From Gnetum montanum (lineage: Eukaryota > Streptophyta > Gnetopsida > Gnetales > Gnetaceae), in assembly GCA_015680685.1 (NCBI GenBank), contig MNCI01003778.1:35410-99409 (forward strand): a stretch of 64,000 nucleotides of DNA, read 5' to 3'. Made by a program: the position numbers and the translations under genes. The notes under the pieces were generated by a model, which was not told where the DNA came from, did no database searches, and saw only the letters and a program-made list of their open reading frames with translations. Position 1 is the stretch's first letter. Every line of letters begins with the position of its first letter. Shown here in pieces: positions 22,501-32,980 of this stretch.

Positions 22501-23944
22501 ATTAAAAGGGAGAGATCTGAAATAATGAGTGTGGTTGTCCACTATCAGAGGTGTAATTTGCATTGGCTATTCTTAGTTCATGGAAGGGTTTGGTTTGTTG
22601 CACATTGACCAATGATCGCTTATCAGGGCTTTCAGGCTTATATATTGTCATGGCTCCCGAGGGAAAGGTCGTATGAATAATGTAGGGCCCTTCCCACAAT
22701 GTTTAAAATTTCGTACATTGTGGTACATGCATGGGATTCCAGTAAAGGACCTTGTCTCGTGGTTGGTACTTAACCCTTCAGATTCTTAAGTCATGACGTT
22801 GCTTATTATGTGCCTTATGCAACTCATTTGACGATAGAGCAACCAATATATTCTCATCTAGCACATTTAGAGTTGCTAATCATTGCTTTTGTGTTAGGTC
22901 AAGGTCAAGGTGGAGGTCAAATGCCACGGATAGTGTATGGAGCTGAGTTTGTATTGGGAGTTTTGGAAGCTTTCCATATACTAACTCTTAGGGAGAGTAG
23001 CCTATAGGGAGTTTCCAAGTGGAGTGGTACGCCGAGAGAGCGTCATTTAGCTTCGTGCTCCAAGCTCGCCTAAATTTGCTAATTGTTCTTGTTAGTATTC
23101 TCGTAATCTCCCGATTAGTGACCTCAGCTTGACCATTAGCTTGGGGTTGATAAGGTGTGATCAATTTATGTTCAACCCCCAAGCATTGCATCAACTTGCA
23201 GAAGGTTGCACCCATAAAATGTGTTCCATTATCAGAGATGAGTGCACGCAGCACACCAAACCTGTTTACAATTTGTTGTTGTACAAATCATGTAGTCATA
23301 GATGATGTGCAGTCTGTTAGCGTGGTTGCTTTAGCCCATTTGGTTAAATAATCAACAGCAATAATGATATATGCTTTCCCATTGGACATTGGTGTAATGG
23401 GCCCCATAAAATCTATTCCCCAAATGTCAAAGGGTTCCAAAGGTTGAATCCATTGTTGTGGATCCTCCATTCTAGTAGTCATTTCACCATCACGTTGACA
23501 ACGCTCACAGGATTGGACAAATTGATGGGCATCCCGAAATAGTGTTGGCCAGTAATAACCTGTAAGCAGGATCTTAAGGGTCGTTCATCTCCCGGCATAG
23601 TGGCCCCCATCGGGACCCTCATGAGCATCCTGGAGAACTCTTAATTCATCCTCATCGGGCACACACCATCGAACCAAGACATCAAGACAGATTTTATAGA
23701 GTTGTCCCTTGATTTCCATGAAGTACTTGGTTTTGTGAAGAAATTATTGCTTCTTCCTAAAGTCCAACCCTTGTGGTGTTTGTTGGGAAAGGAGATAAGT
23801 AAGAATGCTACTATACCAATTTTTTCCTGTGGGTTGGTTATTCACTACACCAGCAAAGAGGGTTTTGTCAAGAAAGTGATTAGATATGGCATACTCATCC
23901 TCTTTACTGTCCCAGCGCAGCTGAGATAAATGATCAGCAACTAC
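22501..23944 (-). pseudogene. Element C integrase
   Basis: Inserts retrotransposon cDNA into the host chromosome. The zinc-binding N-terminal part is decayed but CERCQRDG is visible near 23500. In the core, 23482-23288 has WGIDFMGP (first catalytic Asp) and 23254-22988 has LISDNGTHF (second Asp) and GQAEVTNREI (catalytic Glu), so the D,D,E triad is still present. The C-terminal part at 22699-22502 has MWEGPYIIHTTFPSGAM and ends with FHELRIANAN. The frame is broken by stops and small indels between these pieces. Confidence 0.88.
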
Positions 23945-25560
23945 CTTCTCGGTGCCCTTTCAATCTACTACCATTAGATCAAACTCTTGAAGGATTACCA
24001 ACCAACGTATAATACGAGGGCTAATCGTTGGCTTATTCATAAGGAACCTAATTACACTATGATCTATATGAATGTACACTTTGTAACCTAACACATAGTG
24101 CCTAAATTTGTCTAGTGCAAACACTACAACCATTAATTCCTTTTCTGTAGTTGTGTAGTTGAGTTGTGCACCGGCAATACTCTTATTCACACAGTGGATG
24201 TAATAAGGACATTTTTGTTCATCTAACTATGTTAGTACAGCTCCTAAGGAATAATTAGATGCATCGGTCATTATATGAAATGGTCTAGACCAGTCAGGGG
24301 CTTGTAGAATAGGGGTTTCCACAAGCCTTTATTTTAGAGTTTGGAATGCTCGTTCACATTCCCTGGTCCATTTGAAGGGTGCATCTTTTTTCGTTAATTC
24401 TACCAACAATTTGGCAATGTTGGAGAAGTTCTCAATGAATCTCTTGTAGTAGCCAGTGTGTCCAAGGAATGACCGAATGTCTTTGACCATTTCTGGTTGT
24501 CGAGTGATTCGTTGGATGACCTTCACTTTTTCTGGGTCTACCTCTATTCCTGATTGTGAAATCTTATGCCCTAATACTACGCCCTCTTGAACCATTAAAT
24601 GGATTTTCTACCAGTTGAGCTATAGGTTGGTTTCAATGCATCATTTTAGCACTTGCTCTAATCGGTCTAGGGCTTGATCAAAGCTTGTCCCATAAGTGGA
24701 GAAGTTGTCCATAAAGACTTCTACTTCGTTAGCTATCTGTTGTTGAAATATTCTTAGAACTAATCGTTGAAACGTAGCAGGGGCATTACACAAGCCAAAA
24801 GGCATTTTTTTATATGCAAACATTCCCCAAGGAGTGGTGAACATTGTTTTGGCTTGGTCTTCTGGTAAGATTCGTATTTGGTTGTACCCACTATAACCAT
24901 CCAGGAGACTATAGTAGCCATGCCCCGCTATGGTGTCTAAGACTTGGTCAACAAATGGCAACGGAAAGTGATCCTTGAATGTTGCCATCTCCATTTGCCT
25001 CCTTTTCTTGGTATGATTACTAGAGGACTGATCCATTCGCTATCAGCAATGGGATAAATGAACCTAGCCTTGAGAAGTTTCTCTATTTCTTCTTTCACTA
25101 TTTGTTTCAATTTTGGGTTCAATTGCCTCTGTGGTTATTTTCGAGGCTTCATGGAGGGGTCTGTGTAAATCCTATGCTGGTATATCCTTGGATCTATTCT
25201 AGTTAATTTAGGGTATGACCAGGCAAAGGTTGTTGACCATTTATTTATCACCTTCAGCAAAACCTCTTTTTGCTTGGGAGCAAGCTTTGCATTGATGATT
25301 ACCGGTTTTCTGTTTTTAAGGGTCATGTATTCCAAACTAGTGGGCAATGGTTTTAAATCTAGGGGCTTTTGTTTAAATTTCTCAGGAATCTCTAACTTCC
25401 CCCAGTTAATGTTTTTAGAGTTAAGGGCTGGAAGTTGGCAACGAACTTGCTCAAGTGTATATATGCTTTCAACGTAAGCACTAGTTATCCCCTTAGTTAG
25501 TTCCATGCATGTTATTGGGTTGCTCTCTTGATTAGCCATCAGGTACTGGGTGTTTTCTTA
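23945..25560 (-). pseudogene. Element C reverse transcriptase and RNase H
   Basis: Copies element RNA into DNA and degrades the RNA strand. 25539-25135 is the pre-RT linker; 25122-24937 holds LKARFIYPIADSEWISPLVI; 25036-24641 holds HFPLPFVDQVLDTIAGHGYY and MPFGLCNAPATFQR. The catalytic box reads EVFMDNFSTYG where F has FMDD: the second Asp codon is AAC, so the enzyme is dead. Between KGGKWR and ATFKDHF about 25 bases encoding the VCID-region motif are missing, which also shifts the frame. 24595-24329 (GHTGYYKRFIENFSNIAK) is the connection, and 24190-23960 the RNase H (TEKELMVVVFALDKFRHY, IHIDHS). The stop at 24229-24227 recurs in F and H. Confidence 0.9.
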
Positions 25561-26116
25561 TCATGTGGCTGCTGCATATAGGCACGTTTGTATGTTAATG
25601 TCTTGTGCACACCGATCACATGCAGGAAATGTTAAACTTCGCATCACCCATGATTTTTGTACGCAATGGCACCCTGTGTCACTATATGTGATGCATGGAA
25701 CTTTCTTCTTCTCAATCTTTCCAAAAGTATTTTTCTTGGATATTTCTAGGGAAGGATTGCAAATTCCTAGGCATGCATCTATTGTACTCAACCATGCCCT
25801 TCCCATTATTATCAAGAAGTTCCCTTTGTCATTGTTTATTTGGATCACCAGGAAATAAATTGGGTATGACCAACCACCTATGGTGGTAACAATTTCCTCA
25901 GCTTATCCGAAAGGAACAATGATGGATTGGTTAGCCAACTCTAAGTGAATATTGCTCTTCTTGAGTGGAGGTAGGTTCTAGGTTTTGTACAATTCTTGTG
26001 AGATTAAGCTGACTTTGAAGCCTAAGTCAAGAAGGGCCTTATGAGGTTCATTCACAATGACTTGGAGAAAAATTAGGGGGCTTCCAGGATTAGAAAATTT
26101 CTTGGAAAGGTGGCCT
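25561..26116 (-). pseudogene. Element C protease
   Basis: Aspartate protease that would cut the gag-pol precursor. The active-site strand near 26020 reads ALLDLGFKVSLIS; the residue after the catalytic Asp, Ser in F (ALLDSGSGINFIS), is Leu here, consistent with a TCA to TTA change. The second half (25848-25561) has FLIIMGRAWLSTIDACLG, the usual MGRAWL segment. Stops between 25978 and 25848 split the domain. Confidence 0.8.
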
Positions 26117-28691
26117 ACCTTAATCCAGTCAGTAATGGTATGTGTTAACATAACCGTGTGCATTGGGCTTAATTTTTGGTTTGAATGGGGTCTCGAAACC
26201 TTATTTGGTATGGAGGTGCTTGGATGTTCAACCGCTTGTGATGGTGAGGGCTTAGTTGGATTGTTGGTTCTGAGGAAAGGTCTTTTCAGGATACGATTAT
26301 CAGGATTAACTAAGAATTGAGGATTGGAAGTCCTCGTAACATTGGGTTGTTGCGGTTGAGTGGGAAATACCCTTGCCATTGTTGGAGCTGTTGGTGGTGG
26401 AGCTACTGACGTAAGAGGTGCGGATGGATTTGGAGGATGGTATACATGTGAAGTGTCCCTTCTAGGAGAGGGAGTCTGAAAATACTCCTGAACTGGGTAG
26501 TGACATTGTAAGGTTGCATGACCCATATAGTCACTTGGAGAAACTGGCTGCTGCATGTAATAGCCATAAAGGTCTGGTTGCCAGTAAGGGTATTGTTGTC
26601 TCCGTGGTGGCATCCCCCATGGCTGTGGGTATTGCCATTGCTGATGTTGCTTGATGGGTTGTGGTGGAGTTCCACTTGGATAGTACGTTAACGGTTGGTG
26701 GAACTATCTTGGGTTACCTTGGGGATAAGGTAACCTTCGAGGTGCCCACTATTTGTTAAGTCTTGGGTTGAGTGCATACATCCCAGACTCCTGTAGATGT
26801 GAGATTATTGGGCAACATCCCTTAGGATGGTCATATTGGCAGATCTTACATCCATTGTCATTGGTTGTATCTGAATCCACAACCTCATCGATGATAATTA
26901 TTTTTCCCTTACCCTTGTCACGTGCATGGCCTGCATCTCTCCTCTTTTTCTTATCGTGGTCACTACTTCGTTCCTCCTTAGATTCCTCTACGATTTTTAA
27001 GATAGTTTCAATTTTACTATCTAAGGAGCTCCATATTTCATCTACCTTAGCCGACACTTCTGTTGTTAGCTAGTGAAGCGGCAAGGTTTTTCTATTCACC
27101 AACTCTTCGAGTGGTGACTCATCCTCTTCATCATAGAATCTTACTCCCTTCTTTCGGAGGAGGGATCGTGGTTATATTTTTCCACGCTTTCTCTTTTCCG
27201 TAGCTCCCCTTCTTCTTTGGCTACTTGCTCCAATAGTCTATGCACTTCATAAGACCTAAGTTCAGATAATCTTCCTTGGGCATATGTCCCAAGGGTTCTC
27301 CTAGTTTCGTGTCTTAGCCCATCTACAAGGTGGTGCAGTTGATCCCGTTGTGTGTAGCTGTGGCCCGGGCAACGATGTAGCAATGCATAGTATCAACCCA
27401 TGTTAGCATCCAAGGATTCTTGATTATCTTGTTTCCATCCTTGGATCTGTTTACGCAAGTTGGACACTCTGGAATACATTTGGTATTTATTGTTGAATAA
27501 TTCTAGCATTGTACTCCATCGTCTAATAGATTCCAATTCTAAGGACCGGTAGCAACTTTCCGATTCTTTGATGAGTGTCCTAGGAAACAACTTTAATTTC
27601 TACCACTTGTTCTCAATTTTCTGCAAGGTGCAGGCATCATGGAATGCCTGGAAGTGGTTTTTCGGATCAGCATTGTATCCCCCCTCAAATCAGGGGATAT
27701 TATTCATGTCAAGTCTCTTGATCCAGCTATCTTTTTGATGCCTTGTAGGTATTATAACTACCTCTGTAATGTCTAACATAATCCAGGTGGAAAGTAGGGG
27801 TTCATTGTTGTCATCTCTTTCGTGGCATCTGTGATGCCTATGCGGTTCCCTACTTTCCCTTCTACCATGCCTAGATTCTCTAGAATGCCCTCGTCCTCGC
27901 TCTCGACTCTCTTGTCAAGGTCTCTCATCTTGCCTACCCTTGTCCTCACGGTTGTGTTCCTTGTGACTGCACCCCGATGTGGAAGGAGAGGGTGAATGAT
28001 GCAATGAAGGTGAAGAATAAGGGGAACCATCGCCTTGATGATGTTTCTTACCTTCTCTTCGGTGGCTACGGCCCCGATCATGATGACGATAAGATATCCT
28101 ACCTTTGTCATGTGTTTGTGTTCCCTCATCGAACACTTGGTGTTCATGGGGATTAGTACCAGGGTTGTGAATCATAGAGTGTAGGTTTTGATACCCCACC
28201 TCCTCACCATTGTTAGGAGGGGGAATATCATTTTGTGGAGAACCTATTGAAATAGGTTCACCACCCTTGATTTTGCTTATGACGGGTGAACCGTTATGGA
28301 GCCCCTTGCCCTTCATCGATGTATGGTAACTCTCCTACTGCTCATCCTGTTGATGTTGCGCTTCTATGGGATGGTAGTCCCTTGCATTGTAATCGCACAC
28401 AACATACTCAGTGTATAGTTGTGACATGTCAATTTGTGCAAGGGGACGAAGAAGCATGTTGGGGGCGGCTCTATCTGGAGGTAACACTATGTTACCTTGT
28501 AAATATCTCCAACGTAGCTGTTCATCTTGATGGAAGACAAAGGTAAAGTTGGGTACATATTCATCATGATGGATGTACACCACACTGAATTCTTGAGGAC
28601 CTGGTGGATTTTGGTTATGTGTTTGATGCTGCCGACCATTTCTAGTGTTATCCCTAGGTGGTGAAGTGCTCTTGTTCGAAGAAGAAGACAT
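26117..28691 (-). pseudogene. Element C gag
   Basis: Capsid/nucleocapsid precursor. The start is the ATG at 28691 (MSSSSNKSTSPPRDNTRNG), about 120 bases after the PBS; F gag has the equivalent MSSHRREV. The N-terminal 118 codons are intact and contain VVYIHHDEYVPNFTFVFHQD, found in F as well. 27590-27393 (CYRSLELESIRRWSTMLELF) and 27383-27141 (a charged helix) are the capsid part. Near 26850 is a cysteine/histidine cluster, CKICQYDHPKGCC, at the place of a zinc knuckle but with non-standard spacing. 26613-26117 is a Pro-rich linker to protease. At least one frameshift lies near 27100. Confidence 0.85.
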
Positions 28692-28811
28692 TGTGTCTTA
28701 TTCGGTGTGTTGATTAACCGTTATATAATTTTTCATTTAATTAACCCTAAGGGTTTGTTTAAGCTCCCAATGATATGAGTGATTTCCTATGTTCTACTTA
28801 GTGCACAAACA

Positions 28812-28835
28812 CTTAGTCCCTAGCAACGATGCCAA
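28812..28835 (-). other. Primer-binding site of element C
   Basis: Minus-strand TTGGCATCGTTGCTAGGG directly follows the 5' LTR end (CATCA). It corresponds to TGGCGCCGTTGCCGGGG, complementary to plant tRNA-Asp and used by Athila/Calypso elements, with mismatches at CpG-type positions. Confidence 0.8.
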
Positions 28836-29395
28836 TGATGAGTGGCAAGGCNNNNNNNNNNNNNNNNNNNNNNNNNNNNNNNNNNNNNNNNNNNNNNNNN
28901 NNNNNNNNNNNNNNNNNNNNNNNNNNNNNNNNNNNNNNNNNNNNNNNNNNNNNNNNNNNNNNNNNNNNNNNNNNNNNNNNNNNNNNNNNNNNNNNNNNNN
29001 NNNNNNNNGAGAAGGGTTGAGAGAGATCTAATTAACTAATAAAGAATTTAAATGATAAAGAATAAATAATAGTAAATAAAGTGCTATTTAGCTTAGTCCA
29101 TGCACTACAAGGTTTATCCAAAAGTTCATCTTTATTTTCATACACAAACTTGTGCTCAGGTATAATATTTGCTCGAATAAAGATCCATTCACTTGGGACT
29201 CCTACTGCGGGCACATGGAAAATATTCTATCTCTGGAGAGGTAAAACTGCCAGAGTTTTGCTAAGGTCTAGATCTAGAATGAGAAACAAGGGAGAGCTGC
29301 CTCTTATTTATAGATTTGGTAGTGCATTGCAATATCGCGTATGCGATATTGCAGGGGAAGGCGCGATATTGCGGGGATACCTGTATTGCATAACA
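28836..29395 (-). mobile_element. 5' LTR of element C (with gap)
   Basis: On the plus strand it starts TGATGAGTGGCAAGGC, is then lost in 157 N, and resumes at 29009 with sequence matching C 3' LTR from 11206. The minus-strand TATA box lies near 29305 and AATAAA near 29132. The outer end is decayed; I place it at about 29395 where similarity to the left LTR stops and spacer sequence of element D begins. Confidence 0.8.
28852..29008. other. Assembly gap
   Basis: 157 N inside the C 5' LTR. The left LTR has about 410 bases in the corresponding stretch, so the true missing length is probably longer than shown. Confidence 0.95.
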
Positions 29396-30620
29396 CACAT
29401 GTCATTATTGCTTGTATGAGAAAATAACACTATATTATACAAAACCATTGAATTATGATTCTATGTAACAACGAGGTGAAATGGGAGTAGAAAGGATTGT
29501 AGAAATTAGAATGTGAGGTGCCTTAGGCATAGTGGATTCTTTTGTATGATAAGTTTTGTTAAAGTAATCATTAGCCTTTTTGTCCAAGATTCAAACCAAT
29601 TCCATACCACTTACCAATGACATTGCATTTTATCATCCCAAAACTAGTAACCACAAGACTACCATTACTGCAAAAAGTACTAACACTTAGCAATGAATTC
29701 AAGGAAGTAGTTTATTAATGGCACACTTTATTTATTTATTTTAGATTTTTAAGAAGTTGCCTACCTTTAGGAATGGGTAACATGTCTTTCTAGTAGATCG
29801 CCTAGAAATTTTTATTTTGTGCATTTATTATGTTTTTACTGTGTCAACCCTATCAGAGAACTACCTTTAGGCATGGGTAACATGTCTTTCTAGTGATATG
29901 GTAAGGTAACATTTATGTTATACATACTTGCATTTTTTTTGTTGGAACTCAAGTGAATAATATAACCTTGATAGCAGGGTAAAACTTATAGTAGTAGTCT
30001 TAGAGAATCCACAAATACCCTTGATGTCACACCCTTTTCATTCCTACTTGGTTCTTTTCTTTTCTATCCAAGCATAATGATCACAAATTTATTTTAATTT
30101 TATTGTAAAAGAAATGTCATTATGGCCATGGTAAGAACTGCTTATGATTGGAAATGAGTGGATGGATGATGTGGTCTTACTATATATAGAATTAGTCTTT
30201 GAATGATTTGATAATATAGGGCAAAATTCACATTATTAGGACTACATCTTATTTTATTCCTTGCACTCTATTAGGAAAATTAACAAAAATATGTACAAGA
30301 AAAATGATGAAAAGTTATAGAGAAATGACAAGAATAGTAAAAATGATAAAAATGGAAAAATAAAAAAATGGAAAATATAGAAAGAATTGGATAAATACTA
30401 AAAAATAGAAAATGATTAAGAAATGAGAAAAGTATAAAAGAATAGAAAAGATATCAAAGAATGTGAAAAAGTAGTAAGAAAAGAAAAGATTCAGTGCCTA
30501 AATATCCAACTGGACACCCCCATGACTATTATTGGATTTCAAATCGATTGTGTTTTCGACTGAATATTTGTTGTGTTTCTTTCTTCTCCTATGGATTTCT
30601 TCATTTATATTTAGAGGTCA
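29396..30620 (-). other. Element D spacer, right piece
   Basis: Non-coding continuation of D. On the minus strand 30040-29995 matches element A at 280-345 (shared GAATCCACAA and TGATGTCA strings, in complement). Two copies of the stem-loop-associated unit, CCTTTAGGAATGGGTAACATG type, lie at 29761 and 29861. At 30517-30527 the minus strand has GTCATGGGGGTGTCC, the mark that follows integrase in C. Sequence 30260-30480 is A-rich and low-complexity. Confidence 0.6.
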
Positions 30621-32980
30621 GTAATCTTGGCTTGTGATCATTCATGAGATGAGTTTGATGATATTAAAATTTGTATTATTATGTTGTTTGTGGATTGTTG
30701 GGTATTGTTTTAGATGCCTTGGAATATTGGTCCAAAACACTTGTGTGTGTGTAATTCATGATTGTTAGTATTATTTTTTCTATTGATTTTAGATGTGGCT
30801 TTTTTAAGAATTAATACCAATAATTTTGTGGATTGGGTTTTACTATTTTTTGGGTCAATATAATTTATAACTAAACAATTATAATTATTGTAATTATTTT
30901 TCTAATTATATTTGGTTTAGAGAGGAGAATGTGGATTTTTCTTATTTGGTTGACACTTTGGAATATTAAGAGTTTTTTTTCTTATTTCTATCTTACCTTG
31001 ACATGTTTCTCCTTTATTGATTATGAGCTCTTGTTGATGTGATATTGTTGTCCTTATGCTTTTGTAATGATTTTAATTAAATTGGTTTTCTATTGTCCAT
31101 GTTGTTCTCTCAATCATGTGGATATGATTACATTTCTTGTGAGATCAATATCCTATATTTATACCAATGTGATTCTTACATCGATGCTACCATTAGATTG
31201 TCCTTGTCACTCATCTATTCTTATTTCCAAGTTGGTGAATTTCTTACCTAAAATTTCCCAAAAATACATTTCTACCATACACAAGAAGTCTCCTTTCTAA
31301 CGTAGATGTCTTTTCCAACTTGGAGACATCTCATTAGAGTTTTCACGATATCTTGTTAGAGTCTTCATGATAACTTGTTAGAGTCTTTATGACATCTCCT
31401 TAGAGTCTCCATGACATCTCTTTAGAGTCTTCATGATATTTTATCAAAGTCTTCATAACATCTTCTCAGAGTCTTTGTCACATCTCATCAAATTCTTTAT
31501 GACATCTCTTACTAGATGTCTCACTCCTCATGTAGATACCCCCTTGACAAGCCTAGCACTTCAACAACTCCATTCTTATAAGTTTGGTATTATATATGAG
31601 TCCAGTGTTGGTTTCCTTATCTTCCAATCTTTTAAGCTCTTATTAAAATTTACTATTTCTTGTTGAACTTTTGTATTCTCTTTTGGACTCTCAAGTATTG
31701 GACACCCTTCTTGCATAAGTGTGCATTTCTTGGCTTGAACAATAATTGGTTTGTGAGTTTCCCTATCAGATATATTGCTTCTCATACTATTGGAACTCTA
31801 GTTGACTTGTTGGAACTTTGTGATCATGATGTTTCCATAGTTGTTTGACATTTAGATTAGATCCCTTGGGCTATTTGATTTCCTTGGTGAGTTGAATTCC
31901 TTTGGTTTGGATGTTGCTCTCCACTGTAATTTTGGATTGCATGTTTGTATGTTTATTGGGTGATTGGATGTTGAAGCTAACACTAAGTTTGTGTGGTTGG
32001 TTGGAGACAAACTCTTGAAGATAATTGTGCTTTTTGCCCCCACTGCTATGCATTAGTGTAGCTTTCATTATAGGCCCCATCCTACATAAGAGGATGATTC
32101 CATGAATCATTGGTCTTATTTTTTGATGCCTCTAGAACATTAGAGGTGAGTCTTGGAGATGTTTCTAACACTAGTATATGTTTGGTATGATTAGGTGAGC
32201 CCTTGTGAATGCATATCATTATGAAATTAATAATAAATTCATGCATATGGTAAATTTTATATTTGGTTTGGAATTGGGTAATTAGAATTATATGGGTATA
32301 CTTGCAAAAAATTAATACACATATAACACTAAGTGTAGTGTGGGCTATATTGGTAATGTTTGATGGTTGGATATTTGGCTAAATGTCTATTTGCTTAATT
32401 ATATATTCTTGAGATAATATTGTTTGCAAGACAACCATGTCGTTATAGGTTGATTGGATTGGGTGTATATTGGAAATCTTAGATGGTTTACTAATTTGTT
32501 TCTAGTGTGATTTATGATGTTATATTCTTAGATTTGAGCTTTGGCTATTTATGTATTATACATTTCAGCATTATGTTAGACATTATTTTCTTTCTTTTTA
32601 GCTGTTAGATTTATGGATTTTGTATAGTCTAAACCTTTGATATTATGTTGATCATATATTTCTAGTAATTTAGATTTGCAATTTATTTAATTCTTTCATT
32701 ATTTACATAATTTTTAGTATATTTTTTACTTTATTTTCTATCTAGTGAGATTAAGTTTCTAGCATATATATTTAACATAATTTTATATTTACATATTCTT
32801 TTTCTTCTATTGTTTAGTTTCATCTTTTTCCTTTGTTCATGGCTTAATGCTAGGTTCCTTGTGCTTCCTTTCACTATGTAGTTTGTTCTATATATTATTC
32901 CTTGCAATGGCCAATCTTTTCTTAGAGGTTTTACCCAATGTAATTCTCTCCAAATTATGGTTTAGAAACAATGGTGTTAT
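30621..32980. other. Unassigned AT-rich segment
   Basis: Lies between the truncated 5' ends of D (minus) and H (plus). Apart from the 22-bp array I see no feature. Short open frames occur on both strands (for example 31433-31666 plus, 31871-32110 minus) but none has a motif I recognise. Confidence 0.4.
31325..31515 (+). repeat. Tandem array with exact 22-bp period
   Basis: Eight consecutive 22-base units plus a partial ninth, consensus GACATCTCNTTAGAGTCTTCAT. The unit length stays exactly 22 while the sequence differs by up to about seven bases per unit, so there are many substitutions but no indels. Confidence 0.9.

Larger units (their letters stand above)
10780..29395 (-). mobile_element. 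Element C: Athila-like element interrupted by E
   Basis: Two LTRs of the same family in the same (minus) orientation bracket gag, protease, RT, RNase H and integrase in the standard Ty3/gypsy order, with a PBS beside the right LTR and a PPT beside the left LTR. Element E (12290-21268) sits in the part after integrase. Removing E leaves about 9.6 kb. C has no ORF3 of the kind seen in A, D, F and H. The 5-bp target duplication is not recognisable: ATATA precedes the left LTR, and the right LTR end is decayed. Confidence 0.85.
6051..30620 (-). mobile_element. Element D: Athila-like element split by element C
   Basis: Reading on the minus strand: a piece of spacer (30620-29396), then an interruption by C, then the rest of the spacer (10779-9725), ORF3 (9724-7190), PPT and 3' LTR (6956-6051). 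The two spacer pieces align, in order, to consecutive parts of element A: the right piece to about A 240-900 and the left piece from about A 900 on, which is what an insertion would produce. Its gag-pol and 5' LTR were not found; similarity stops near 30620, so it appears 5' truncated. Confidence 0.7.

Noticed and set aside
26057-26320. Plus-strand 87-codon frame
   Set aside because: Lies opposite the gag-protease linker of C and has no motif of its own.
28789-29039. Open frames running through N
   Set aside because: Artefact of the assembly gap.
31660-31848. Frame with NNNWFVSFPIRY and GTLVDLLELCDHD, briefly considered as an exon of a cellular gene
   Set aside because: Too short, no flanking exons or splice consistency, and I could not match it with confidence to any family.
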